64,000 nt of DNA from Streptomyces sp. P9-A4 (lineage in GTDB: Bacteria > Actinomycetota > Actinomycetes > Streptomycetales > Streptomycetaceae): the NCBI RefSeq assembly GCF_036634195.1, contig NZ_JAZIFY010000001.1, forward strand, positions 2,180,501 to 2,244,500, read 5' to 3'. Numbering within the stretch: position 1 is the stretch's first letter; each line of letters starts with the position of its first letter. Shown piece by piece: positions 8,582-17,047 of this stretch. Below the pieces are notes generated by a model. It did not search any database and was not told the origin of the DNA. It saw only the letters and a program-made list of their open reading frames with translations. The translations under genes were made by a program, and so were the position numbers.

Positions 8582-9287
8582 ATGATCGTCGCAGCCACCC
8601 AGTTCGCCCCGGTCGCCGGGGACATCGAAGCCAACGTCCGTACGATCGCCGGGCTGGTCCGGGGCGGAGGGGGCCCGGGTCGTGGTCTTCGCCGAGCTCT
8701 CGCTCACCGGGTACGAGCCGTCCCTGATCCGGGACACCCCCGGTCTGGTCCTCGACGAGGACGACCCCCGCCTCGCTCCCGTACGGGAGGCCTGCCGGAC
8801 GGCCGGTGCGGCGGCCGTGGTCAACGGGCCGGTACGGACCGGCGGTTCACGCCCCGGGATCACCACGCTGGTGATCGGTCCGGACGGCTCGCTCCTCGCC
8901 CGCTACGACAAGCAGCACCTGTACGGGGTCGAGGCGGAGGCCTTCGAACCGGGCTCCACCGACGGGCGGTTCGCGCTCGACGGGGTCCGGTTCGCCCTGG
9001 CGACCTGCTACGACAACCGCTTCCCCGAGCTGGCGGAGCGGGCCGCCGCCGACGGCTGCGGGGTGTACCTGGCGAGTTCGGTGCTCGGCGCCGACAACGA
9101 CTCGTTCGAGCGGGTGTACCCGGTACGGGCCAGGGACTTCGGTCTGTACGTGGTGCTCGGCAACGCCCTGGGGGCCAACGAGGAGTGCGTGGGCGTCGGC
9201 GCGGCGGGCGCCTGGGGCCCGGACGGCGAGCGGATCGCGGACGCGGGCGGGACGGAACCGGGGTTCGCGCTGGCGGAGGTCGGCTGA
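8582..9287 (+). pseudogene. Nitrilase-superfamily hydrolase, frameshifted by one extra G
   Basis: Carbon-nitrogen hydrolase whose family uses a Glu-Lys-Cys triad. All three are present: Glu in VVFAELSLTGYEP, Lys in RYDKQHLYGVE and Cys in LATCYDNRFPE. The start is the ATG at 8582 (MIVAATQFAPVAGDIEAN) with GGAGG upstream. The frame opened there runs off after GLVRGGGGP, while the rest of the protein continues one base later. Removing a single G from the GGGG run at 8661-8664 restores VRAEGARVVVFAEL exactly. So this is either a true inactivating mutation or a homopolymer error in the sequence. Without it the protein would have about 234 residues. The substrate is unknown. Confidence 0.85.
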
Positions 9288-9357
9288 GTCAGGGGCACGG
9301 AGAAGCCGGGCGGCGGGACGGAGGACCCGGAGGTGCCGGGCGGCGGGGAAACGGAGA

Positions 9358-9392
9358 AGCCGGGCGGCCGTGGGACATTCGGCCGCCCGGCT
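9358..9392. terminator. Bidirectional terminator between convergent genes
   Basis: A 13-bp stem (AGCCGGGCGGCCG and complement) with a 9-base loop lies between the nitrilase and metalloprotease genes. Partial copies of GAGAAGCCGGGCGG precede it. Confidence 0.75.
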
Positions 9393-9442
9393 CCGGGGAG
9401 GCCGTCACGGAACCCCCGGTCCGCGACGACGCCCCGCCCCCG

Positions 9443-11629
9443 TTACGGGGCGCTCAGGCCCAGCGTGTACGCGCCGGAGCCGCTGTACGCGTGGACCACG
9501 TACCGGTAGTAGCCCGCGGTGCCGTAGTAGCTGGTGTCCTCGTCGGCCGTCGCCGTGCCGCCGACGGCCACGTCCACCCAGGTCGCCCCGTTCCACTTCT
9601 GGAGGTAGAGGTCGAAGTCGGTGCCGGCCGGGCCGCGCAGGCAGCCCACGTGGGTGCCCGAGGTCGCCGAGTAGTAGTACGAGCCGTCCGGCTGGGCCTC
9701 GGCCTGACCGGAGGACAGGGTGCCCTGGTAGCTGTACTCGGTGTTGTCGCAGCCGGTGGGCGGGGTCGTGTCGCCGACCGACAGCTGGTAGGTGACCGTG
9801 TGGGTGGCGGAGCCCGTACCGGTGACCGTGATCGGGTACGTGCCGTTGGCCGCGCCCGCGTCGACCTGGACGGTCATCGTGGACGAGGAGCCCGAGGTCA
9901 CCGAGTCGGGGCTGAAGGAGACCTTGACCCCGGTCGGGGCGCCGCTCGCGGTGAGCTGGACGGTCTGCGCGCTGCCGCCGGTGGTGGAGGTGTTCACCGT
10001 GGAGGTGGCGGTGCCGCCGGCCTGGACCGAGCCCGAGGACGGGTTCAGGGCGAGCGAGAAGTCCGGGGTGGTGGTGCCGCCGCAGTCGGTCTCACCGGAC
10101 TGGGCGGGGACGCCGACCGCGTTCCAGGCCGCCTTCACGGCGTTGCACTCGGCGCTGCCGTAGGTGTTCTTGGCGCTGGTCAGGGTCGCCTTGCGGGCGG
10201 CGAGGTGGTTCCAGGAGGAGGTCTTCATGAGCAGGGCGCCCATGAAGATCTTGCCGGCCTTCTGGATGCCGATGCCGGTCACGGAGGACGGACCGCCGGA
10301 GCATATGGGGCTGTTGGGCTTGCCGCCGCCCGGGCTGGAGCCCTCGGCGAGCAGGTAGAACCAGTGGTTCTGCGGCCCCGCCGCCGCGTGCACCTCGGTG
10401 CCTGAGCTCAACTGCGGGTAACAGTTGGGGGCGTTGTCGGCGAGCGAGGGGTTGTACATGTAGCGGATCGGCTTGTTGTCGCCGAGGAAGTTCAGCTTCT
10501 CGCCGACCGTGTAGTCCGGGGTGTCGTTCGGGTTGTTGGCGTAGTGCTCGGTGAGCGCGCCGAAGATGTCGCCCGTCGACTCGTTCATGCCGCCGTTCTC
10601 GTTGGACGAGCCCGAGCTGCCCGGCGTCCGGTCGAAGACCTCGTGGCCGTACTCGTGCGCCACGACGTCGATGCCGGTGAGCTGCATGGTGCCGCCCTGG
10701 TTGCGGCCGTACGTGGTCTTCGTACCGTCGTAGTACGCGTTGACCTCGCTCAGTCCGGCGCGGGCCGGGACCATGCCGCCCTGGCCGTTCTGGCCGTTGT
10801 AGCCGAACCACTCCTTGAGCATGGAGTGTTCCTTCTGCGCCGCGTACATGATGTCGACGCAGGCGGTCACGAGGTCGTTGGCGCCGTTGTTGCCCCAGGG
10901 CGAGGAGCCCGTGTACGCGCTGCCGTTCTGCCCGCCGCACTTGAAGCCGCCGCGGGTGGTGTCCGTCATGGAGCTCGCGGCGGTGTCGATGGTGACGTTG
11001 CCGTTGTGGTAGCCGCGGCCGTCGGCGTGCAGGATCTTGTCGGTGGCGCGGGCGACCGATCCGGTACGGGCGTCGACGAAGGTGTCGAGGGAGCTGGGGG
11101 CGTCCTGCGCGGTCCGGCCGATGACCAGGGTGTGCCAGGTGAGGACGGCCTTGCCGTCCTTGAGGAGCACGGTCGGCTCGGGGGCGCTCGCGGACTCGAC
11201 GGAGGCGAGCTGCTTCCGGGCGGTGGCGAGGGCCGCCGCCGCGCTCACCCCGGCCCGGGTGGAGATCTTGATGGCGGGCGCCCGGGCGCCGGTTACCTCG
11301 CGGACCTTGCCGGTGCTGTCGGAGACGACGACGGCGTCACCGCCGACGACCGGGAGGCCCCGGTAGGTGCGCTCGTAGGCGGCGTAGTACAGACCGTTCG
11401 CCCAGGGGGTGACGGATGTCCGGACGAGGTCCTCGTCCGCGCCGTGCCGCAGCTCGTCGAGGCCGCTCGCCGCGGCACCGTCGGCGGCGGCGAGGGCGAG
11501 GGACTTGCCGTGGCCCGGGGGGACGGGCTGCGCCTGCGGGGCCGCGGTGGCGGTGCCGGCGAGGGCAGTCGCGAGGCTCGCCGAGAGCGCCAGGGCGGCC
11601 ACGGCCGCCGTGAGTCTGGTGGGGTGCAA
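9443..11629 (-). CDS. Secreted M4 (thermolysin-type) zinc metalloprotease
   Basis: Extracellular neutral endopeptidase precursor, 728 residues. I choose the TTG at 11629: GGAG lies 6 bases upstream, and it opens directly into a signal peptide (HPTRLTAAVAALALSASLA). The longer frame to 11797 runs into the divergent LysR gene. Domains are an FTP/PepSY-type propeptide (about 40-200), then the M4 catalytic domain with zinc motif HEYGH (325-329), third ligand Glu350 in GMNESTGD and catalytic-loop His in PQNHWFYLL. An Ig-like repeat (about 510-600) and a C-terminal PPC domain ending near the stop follow. The propeptide implies secretion as a zymogen. The LysR neighbour likely regulates it. Confidence 0.92.
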   Translation of the reverse strand: MHPTRLTAAVAALALSASLATALAGTATAAPQAQPVPPGHGKSLALAAADGAAASGLDELRHGADEDLVRTSVTPWANGLYYAAYERTYRGLPVVGGDAVVVSDSTGKVREVTGARAPAIKISTRAGVSAAAALATARKQLASVESASAPEPTVLLKDGKAVLTWHTLVIGRTAQDAPSSLDTFVDARTGSVARATDKILHADGRGYHNGNVTIDTAASSMTDTTRGGFKCGGQNGSAYTGSSPWGNNGANDLVTACVDIMYAAQKEHSMLKEWFGYNGQNGQGGMVPARAGLSEVNAYYDGTKTTYGRNQGGTMQLTGIDVVAHEYGHEVFDRTPGSSGSSNENGGMNESTGDIFGALTEHYANNPNDTPDYTVGEKLNFLGDNKPIRYMYNPSLADNAPNCYPQLSSGTEVHAAAGPQNHWFYLLAEGSSPGGGKPNSPICSGGPSSVTGIGIQKAGKIFMGALLMKTSSWNHLAARKATLTSAKNTYGSAECNAVKAAWNAVGVPAQSGETDCGGTTTPDFSLALNPSSGSVQAGGTATSTVNTSTTGGSAQTVQLTASGAPTGVKVSFSPDSVTSGSSSTMTVQVDAGAANGTYPITVTGTGSATHTVTYQLSVGDTTPPTGCDNTEYSYQGTLSSGQAEAQPDGSYYYSATSGTHVGCLRGPAGTDFDLYLQKWNGATWVDVAVGGTATADEDTSYYGTAGYYRYVVHAYSGSGAYTLGLSAP

Positions 11630-11725
11630 CGTCTGCTCCGATCGGGGTGTGGATCGTGGTGGGGGAGACGGGTCGTCGCGCCGAGTATGGGCGTGGACAT
11701 GGCTAGTTCGGGACATCTCATCCGG

Positions 11726-11743
11726 CATAAGACGCGGGTTATG
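11726..11743. promoter_or_regulatory. Candidate LysR operator
   Basis: CATAA and TTATG form an inverted repeat spaced by 8 bases, the kind of dyad bound by LysR regulators. It sits in the 147-base divergent region, 33 bases before the LysR start and upstream of the protease gene. The assignment rests on position and symmetry. Confidence 0.5.
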
Positions 11744-11776
11744 GTGCGGCCGGACGGTGCTGCGTACGCTGCTGAA

Positions 11777-12739
11777 ATGCAGCTGGAGTTGAGGCATCTC
11801 GAGGCCGTCTGCCGGATAGCGGAAGCGGGCAGTCTGGGGCGTGCCGCCGGGCGGCTCGGGGTCTCGCAGCCGGCCCTCTCCGCGCAGCTCCGCCGCATCG
11901 AACGGGTCGCGGGCGGCGAGCTGTTCCTACGCGGCAGGCACGGTGTGGAACCCACCCCGCTCGGCGAGTTCGTCCTCGCCAAGGCCCGGCTGGTGCTCGG
12001 CGAGATGGACGCGCTGGCCGCCGGGGCGCGGGCCGCCGCCCCGCACACCCCGCTGCGCCTCGGCTGCATCCTGCTCGTGCTGGTCGACGGGCTGCTCGGG
12101 GAGCTGGAGGGGATCATGGCGGGGCAGGACATCGCGGTGACCGTGGAGCACTCCGCCACCACGCTGACCCGGCAGCTGGGCGCGGGACGGTACGACGCCG
12201 TGCTCTACGGGGAGGTCAACGACCACGAGGTGGCCCTGCCGGAGGGCACCACCGCGAGGACCGTGGTGCCCAAGGAGCCGTTCTGCGTACGGCTCTCGGC
12301 GCGGCATCCGCTGGCGGGCAAGGAGCGGATCGCGCTCGCGGAGCTGTCGGGCGAGTCCTGGATGACGCTGGTGGAGGACGACGACGGCGGCCCCGAGGCG
12401 CTGGTCGCGGCCTGCGCGAAGGCCGGCTTCACCCCGGTGCTGCGGCACCGGGTGCCCGACCGCCAGATGCACTACGGGCTGATCGCCTCGGGCCGGGCGA
12501 TCTCGATGAGCCAGCCGACGGCCCCGCCCGCGGCGGGCACGGTCCTGCGCCCGCTGGAGGGCGATCCGGTGCTCGGGCGGATCAGGCTCGCCTGGAACAA
12601 GGCGGCGGTGTCCGCCCGGCACGCGGAGCTGCTGTACCGGGCGGCGGCGCACGCCTATCTGGCGAACGTCGACAACAACGCGTTCTACCGGGCGTGGTGG
12701 GACGCCCGACCGGAGCTGCATCCGGTGCTGGAGGTCTGA
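11777..12739 (+). CDS. LysR-family transcriptional regulator
   Basis: DNA-binding regulator of 320 residues. It starts MQLELRHLEAVCRIAEAGSL, and the HTH is GRAAGRLGVSQPALSAQLRRI (about 20-40), followed by the LysR substrate-binding fold with PTPLGEFVLAKARLVLGEM as linker helix. No convincing Shine-Dalgarno sequence precedes the ATG at 11777, so translation may be leaderless or weakly initiated. It is divergent from the M4 metalloprotease gene. Similar LysR genes stand beside secreted neutral protease genes in Streptomyces and activate them, so that role is likely here but unproven. The C-terminal tail (DARPELHPVLEV) lies beyond the usual domain. Confidence 0.88.
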   Translation: MQLELRHLEAVCRIAEAGSLGRAAGRLGVSQPALSAQLRRIERVAGGELFLRGRHGVEPTPLGEFVLAKARLVLGEMDALAAGARAAAPHTPLRLGCILLVLVDGLLGELEGIMAGQDIAVTVEHSATTLTRQLGAGRYDAVLYGEVNDHEVALPEGTTARTVVPKEPFCVRLSARHPLAGKERIALAELSGESWMTLVEDDDGGPEALVAACAKAGFTPVLRHRVPDRQMHYGLIASGRAISMSQPTAPPAAGTVLRPLEGDPVLGRIRLAWNKAAVSARHAELLYRAAAHAYLANVDNNAFYRAWWDARPELHPVLEV

Positions 12740-12751
12740 GGGACCTCGGTC

Positions 12752-13579
12752 TCAGCGGGGGAAGGGGTGCACCTGCCGGTCGTTCCGGTCGCCCTCTCGG
12801 TCTTCCTCGTCCCGGTCGGCCTCGTCCCGGTCCTCGCCGCTCGGCTCGCCCCGCAGGTCACGGGCCATCAGGGTGGCTCCTGCGACGGCGCCCGGCATCA
12901 GGAGGACGGCGACGAAGGGGACCAGGAAGGCGAGCGTCAGCGGGACTCCGAAGCCGAGGGCGACCATCCGGCGGCCCCGGAGCAGCCGCAGCCGCTCCTT
13001 CAGCTCGACGCCACGGCGCTGGAGCGCGACGGCCGTCAGTTCCTCGGTGAGGAAGAAGCCGGAGACGCAGAAACCGATGGCGGGGACGACCGTCTGGCCG
13101 ACCACCGGGATGAAGCCGCAGGCGAAGAGGAGGACGCCGTAGAACGCGACCCTCAGCAGGACCCGCACGCTGTCCCGGGCCGAGATCCACAGGTCGCGCC
13201 AGAGCGGCAGCCCGGACTCGGGCACCTCGCCGCCCTCGCCCCGGTCGACCTCCTCGGAGAGGGACTCGTAGAAGGGCTGCCCGACGAGCAGGGTCACGGC
13301 GGTGAAGGTGATCACCGCGAGGAACAGCCCGAAGGCGAAGACCAGCGCGGTCATCGTGCCCCGGAGGAGGCCGAGCCAGGGCGAGGTCCAGTCGTCGGCG
13401 AAGGGGGTCGCCCAGGCGGCCAGGTCGTCGGCGCCGTAACCGAGACCGACGAGCGCGCCCGCGTACAGCACGAGGGTCACGAGTCCGGGCAACAGCCCGA
13501 AACCGAACCACCGTCCGTGCTGGAACACCCACTTCTGGCCCTGGACCAGATGTCTGAAACCCACCCCGAGATCACGCAT
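12752..13579 (-). CDS. EI24/CysZ-like integral membrane protein
   Basis: Multi-pass membrane protein of 275 residues in the EI24 (etoposide-induced 2.4) superfamily, which includes the sulfate transporter CysZ. The ATG at 13579 begins MRDLGVGFRHLVQGQKWVF, the conserved family opening. Hydrophobic segments occur near residues 28-50, 75-100, 145-180 and 210-240. The motif VGQPFYESLSEEVDR is typical. The charged tail (EDRDEADRDEEDREGDRND) is acidic and repetitive. The substrate in Streptomyces is unknown; sulfate uptake is only a family-based possibility. The gene is convergent with the LysR gene, with only 12 bases between their stops. Confidence 0.82.
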   Translation of the reverse strand: MRDLGVGFRHLVQGQKWVFQHGRWFGFGLLPGLVTLVLYAGALVGLGYGADDLAAWATPFADDWTSPWLGLLRGTMTALVFAFGLFLAVITFTAVTLLVGQPFYESLSEEVDRGEGGEVPESGLPLWRDLWISARDSVRVLLRVAFYGVLLFACGFIPVVGQTVVPAIGFCVSGFFLTEELTAVALQRRGVELKERLRLLRGRRMVALGFGVPLTLAFLVPFVAVLLMPGAVAGATLMARDLRGEPSGEDRDEADRDEEDREGDRNDRQVHPFPR

Positions 13580-13607
13580 GGGGGCCACTTTATCGGTGGT
13601 GCGCAGG

Positions 13608-15278
13608 TCAGCTCCCCGGCGTACCGCCCGGTGAACGGCCCGAGGTACGGAAGGAGCCGAGCGCCGCTTCGAGGTGGGCGCGGGCCTCGTCGGCACGGCC
13701 CACCGGGGCCGAGGCCCACACGTCGTACAGGGTCCCGGCCTGCTCCCAGCAGACGTCGGCGGTGTGCCGGGGCCCCTCGGCGGCGGTGAAGCCGTTCCAG
13801 GTGAACTCCCAGCGGGCGGCGGGCAGTCCCTCGTGCCGGATCTCCTCCACGGTGGCGTCGCGGTAGCCCGGGTTGGTGCGGGGACCGCTCGCGTCGGAGG
13901 CGCGCATCGCTCCGATCGCGCCACCGGACGGGATCGCCCTGATCCTGATCCCGACCCAGACGGATCCGTCCCCCGTCGTGTAGAACACGCGGTCGCCGTC
14001 GGTGGAGCGGGTCGCTCCGGTGGGTACGGCCAGGGTGAAGCCGCGCTCGTCGGTGACGGCGCTGTACCCGGCGGGCAGCGGGCCGGGGGCGGGGGCGGTG
14101 GCCGCCGGGGTGCTGGTCGGCGGGGTGGTGGTCGCCGGGGTGGTGGTCGGCGGGGTGGTCGTACGGGTGGGGGCGGGCGCGAGGGGACCCGCCTCGGGGG
14201 CGCCCTCGTCACGGACGGCGAGCAGGACGGCGACGGTCACCGCGGCGACGCAGGCGGCGACGGCGGCGGCCACGAGGGGCAGCGCGAGGGCGCCCCGGCG
14301 CGCGGGGGTGTCACGGGTCGGGGGCTGGACGGCGGACATGCCGTCCGGGTCCCGTACGTCTGGAGTGTCGAGCCGGGGAGTGTCGAGCCCGGGGGTGTCG
14401 AGCCCGGGAGTGTCGAGGTCCGGGCCGCCGACCGTCGTCAGGGAGGTCCCCTCCCCCGCCGCGACGCACGCCGTGAGCAGCCGGCCGGCCTCCTCGGCGG
14501 TCAGGCGCTTGGCCGGATCGCGTTCGAGCAGGCCGTGGACGACGGGCAGGAGGGGGCCGAGGTGCTCGGGCGGCCGGATCTCCCCGTACACGACGGCGTG
14601 CAGGACGGCGCCGATCGAGTCCCGGCGGAAGGGTGAGGTGCCGGTCGCCGCCGCGCACAGCAGCGCGCCGAGTGACCACAGGTCGGCGGCGGGTCCCGCC
14701 TCCTCGCCCCGCATCCGCTCCGGCGCGGTGTACTCGGGGGTGCCGACGAAGACCCCGGTCCCGCTGAGCGTGGTCGCCCCGGGGAGGCTGGCGATGCCGA
14801 AGTCGGTGAGGACCGCGCGGCCGGTGTCCTTCTCCAGGAGGACGTTGGCCGGTTTCACGTCCCGGTGCAGCACGTCGTGGGCGTGGGCGGCGGACAGCGC
14901 GCCGAGCAGGGCGAGCCCGAGGCGGGCGGTCTCCCGTACGGACAGCGCGCCGCCGGGGCCTGCCAGCCGGTCGGCGAGCGAGCCGCCGTCGACCAGCTCC
15001 ATCACCAGGGCGGGCCGCCCCTCGTGCTCGACGACGTCATGGACGACGATCACGTGCGGGTGGCGGACGCGGGCGACGACCCGGGCCTCGCGCAGGGCGC
15101 CCGCCGGGTCGGCGTCCGTGTCGAGGGTGAGGGTCTTGACGGCGACGGAACGCCCCAGGAGTTCGTCGGTGGCCCGCCGGACGACGCCGTTGCCGCCCCG
15201 GCCGAGGCGCTCGCCCAGGCGGTAGCGCCCGCCGATCAGCTCGTGGCCGGTGCGTTCCGGCCCGTCGTACGACGCCAC
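13608..15278 (-). CDS. Membrane-anchored eukaryotic-type Ser/Thr protein kinase
   Basis: Signalling kinase of 556 residues. The kinase domain spans about 17-275: glycine loop GRGGNG, Lys48 in AVKTL, HRDVKPAN (catalytic Asp140), DFG at 159-161 and GTPEYTAPE in the activation segment. A short linker holds four LDTP units (288-305), each a possible phosphorylation site. A single membrane helix lies at about 330-355, then a Thr/Pro-rich stalk and an external domain of about 150 residues without PASTA repeats. The domain contains YSAVTDERGFTLAVPTG, seen in other actinomycete kinases, and is perhaps a ligand sensor. Substrates are unknown. It stands alone between an EI24 gene and an Ohr gene. Confidence 0.92.
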   Translation of the reverse strand: MASYDGPERTGHELIGGRYRLGERLGRGGNGVVRRATDELLGRSVAVKTLTLDTDADPAGALREARVVARVRHPHVIVVHDVVEHEGRPALVMELVDGGSLADRLAGPGGALSVRETARLGLALLGALSAAHAHDVLHRDVKPANVLLEKDTGRAVLTDFGIASLPGATTLSGTGVFVGTPEYTAPERMRGEEAGPAADLWSLGALLCAAATGTSPFRRDSIGAVLHAVVYGEIRPPEHLGPLLPVVHGLLERDPAKRLTAEEAGRLLTACVAAGEGTSLTTVGGPDLDTPGLDTPGLDTPRLDTPDVRDPDGMSAVQPPTRDTPARRGALALPLVAAAVAACVAAVTVAVLLAVRDEGAPEAGPLAPAPTRTTTPPTTTPATTTPPTSTPAATAPAPGPLPAGYSAVTDERGFTLAVPTGATRSTDGDRVFYTTGDGSVWVGIRIRAIPSGGAIGAMRASDASGPRTNPGYRDATVEEIRHEGLPAARWEFTWNGFTAAEGPRHTADVCWEQAGTLYDVWASAPVGRADEARAHLEAALGSFRTSGRSPGGTPGS

Positions 15279-15369
15279 TCGACTCCCCTTGTCCGCCGGA
15301 CAGGGACATGATGCCGCAGGCCGTGCCGGGAGGGCCCCACCCGGCCCCGCCCGACGGCCCGGACGCGGC

Positions 15370-15404
15370 GAGGGCCGTACTCCCGGGTGGGGAGTACGGC
15401 CCTC
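15370..15404 (-). terminator. Terminator after the ohr gene
   Basis: A 15-bp perfect stem (GAGGGCCGTACTCCC and complement) with a 5-base loop lies 18 bases beyond the stop of the minus-strand ohr gene. Confidence 0.8.
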
Positions 15405-15422
15405 GTTCGACCGCGTCCGGAC

Positions 15423-15845
15423 TCAGACGGCGAGCTCGACCGTGATGTTGCCGCGGGTCGCCTTGGAGTACGGGCAGACCTGGTGGGCCTTCTCGATCAG
15501 GCTCTTGGCGGTCTCGGCGTCCACGTTCGGGATGGTCGCCGAGATCTTGACGATGATGCCGAAGCCGTCGTCGTTCTTGCCGATGCCGACCTCGGCGGTG
15601 ACCGTCGAGCCGGAGACGTCGGCGTTCTCGTTACGGGCGACGACGCCGAGCGCGCCCTGGAAGCAGGCGCTGTAGCCCGCCGCGAAGAGCTGCTCGGGGT
15701 TGGTGCCCGCGCCGGAGCCGCCCATGGCCTTGGGCGGGTTCACGACGACGTCGAGCTGACCGTCGTCGGTGGCGACCCGGCCGTCACGGCCGTTCTCGGC
15801 GGTGGCGACGGCGGTGTAGAGGACGTCGGAGTGCTGGATCGACAT
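15423..15845 (-). CDS. Ohr-type organic hydroperoxide reductase
   Basis: Thiol peroxidase of the OsmC/Ohr family that reduces organic and fatty-acid hydroperoxides, 140 residues. The start at 15845 (MSIQHSDVLYTAVATAENG) follows AAGGAAG. Both redox Cys are present: peroxidatic in GYSACFQGAL and resolving in HQVCPYSKATRGN. It lies 65 bases behind the oxidoreductase gene on the same strand, so the two may be co-transcribed under the MarR gene at 17048. A second Ohr with its own OhrR is at 33590, so this copy is likely under different control. Confidence 0.93.
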   Translation of the reverse strand: MSIQHSDVLYTAVATAENGRDGRVATDDGQLDVVVNPPKAMGGSGAGTNPEQLFAAGYSACFQGALGVVARNENADVSGSTVTAEVGIGKNDDGFGIIVKISATIPNVDAETAKSLIEKAHQVCPYSKATRGNITVELAV

Positions 15846-15909
15846 GCGAGGTACTTCCTTCATGGGTTCGCCGCGACTCGCGCCCACGATCGCGGCGGCT
15901 GAGGGAAGA

Positions 15910-16929
15910 CTAACGGGTCACCGAGACGATCATCTTTCCGGTGTTGTCGCCGCGGAGCAGTCCGAGGAAGGCGTCCACGCCGTTCTCGATGCCGTCGACG
16001 AAGGTCTCGCGGTGCTTCAGCTCGCCGGAGCCGAGCCAGCCGCCAACCTCCTGGACGAACTGCTGCTGGAGGCCGTAGTGGTCGCCGACCAGGACGCCCT
16101 GGAGGCGCAGCCGCTTGCCGATGATCATCGCCATGTTGCGCGGGCCCGGGACCGGCTCGGTGTCGTTGTACTGGGCGATCATGCCGCAGATGGTGGCGCG
16201 GCCGTGCACGTTGAGCGAGGAGATCGCGGCTTCGAGGTGGTCGCCGCCGACGTTGTCGAAGTAGACGTCGATGCCGTCCGGGGCGGCCTCGCGGAGCTGG
16301 TCCCCGACCGGGCCGTTCTTGTAGTTGAAGGCGGCGTCGAAGCCGAGCTCCTCGACGAGGAACTTGACCTTCTCGTCGGAGCCGGCGGAGCCGATGACGC
16401 GGGAGGCGCCCTTGAGGCGGGCCATCTGGCCGACCTGGCTGCCGACGGCGCCGGCGGCGCCGGAGACGAAGACCGCGTCGCCCTCCTTGAAGGAGGCGAC
16501 GTCGAAGAGGCCGGCGTAGGCCGTGAGGCCGGTCATGCCGAGGACGCCGAGGTACGCGGAGAGGGGGGCGAGCGCGGGGTCGACCTTGGTGGCGTGCTGG
16601 GCGGGCACCTCGGCGTACTCGCGCCAGCCGAGGCCGTGCAGGACGTGGTCGCCGACGGCGAAGCCCTCCGCGCTGGAGGCGATGACCTCGCCGACCGCGC
16701 CGCCGTCCATGGGCCGGTCCAGCTGGAACGGCGGGATGTAGGACTTCGCGTCGTTCATGCGGCCGCGCATGTACGGGTCCACGGAGAAGTGCAGGTTGCG
16801 CACGAGGACGCGGCCCTCGGCGGGCTCGGTGACCGGGGTCTCGCGCAGGGCGAAGTCCGCGGGGACGGGCCAGCCGTGCGGGCGGGCGACGAGGTGCCAC
16901 TCACGGCTGGACGCGGGAAGAACGGACAT
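15910..16929 (-). CDS. NADP-dependent MDR-family oxidoreductase
   Basis: Zinc-free medium-chain reductase of the leukotriene B4 dehydrogenase/PTGR type, 339 residues. Such enzymes reduce the C=C bond of enones and quinone-like electrophiles with NADPH. The ATG at 16929 has GGAGG 8 bases upstream; the GTG two codons earlier is too close to it. Landmarks are VDPYMRGRM, the cofactor loop VSGAAGAVGSQVGQMA, YFDNVGGDHLEA and MIAQYN. The gene is divergent from a MarR regulator, a common pairing for electrophile-inducible reductases. It probably forms an operon with the downstream ohr gene, which would make this a small detoxification unit. Confidence 0.92.
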   Translation of the reverse strand: MSVLPASSREWHLVARPHGWPVPADFALRETPVTEPAEGRVLVRNLHFSVDPYMRGRMNDAKSYIPPFQLDRPMDGGAVGEVIASSAEGFAVGDHVLHGLGWREYAEVPAQHATKVDPALAPLSAYLGVLGMTGLTAYAGLFDVASFKEGDAVFVSGAAGAVGSQVGQMARLKGASRVIGSAGSDEKVKFLVEELGFDAAFNYKNGPVGDQLREAAPDGIDVYFDNVGGDHLEAAISSLNVHGRATICGMIAQYNDTEPVPGPRNMAMIIGKRLRLQGVLVGDHYGLQQQFVQEVGGWLGSGELKHRETFVDGIENGVDAFLGLLRGDNTGKMIVSVTR

Positions 16930-17006
16930 GAGCACGGCCTCCAGGGGGAACGCTCGGGAAAGCTTGAGATCAATAAAGATTCACTTACTGAAACAACCAT
17001 GCGCCT

Positions 17007-17031
17007 GGATATTTCATGTTGTCAAGTATCC
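17007..17031. promoter_or_regulatory. Candidate MarR operator and promoter region
   Basis: GGATA and TATCC flank 15 bases in the AT-rich divergent region between the oxidoreductase and MarR genes. On the minus strand the region contains TTGACA, a good -35 hexamer. The span is within 20 bases of the MarR start, suited to autorepression. Inferred from symmetry and position. Confidence 0.4.
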
Positions 17032-17047
17032 GAGTAGGATGTCACCC

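Noticed and set aside
10544..11776. In-frame upstream extension of the LysR gene across the protease gene
   Set aside because: The extension is antisense to the M4 protease; the LysR family start MQLELRHLEAV fixes the real start at 11777.
12731..12747. Small hairpin GAGGTC-N5-GACCTC at the end of the LysR gene
   Set aside because: Six-base stem overlapping the stop codon without a T tract; too weak to call a terminator.
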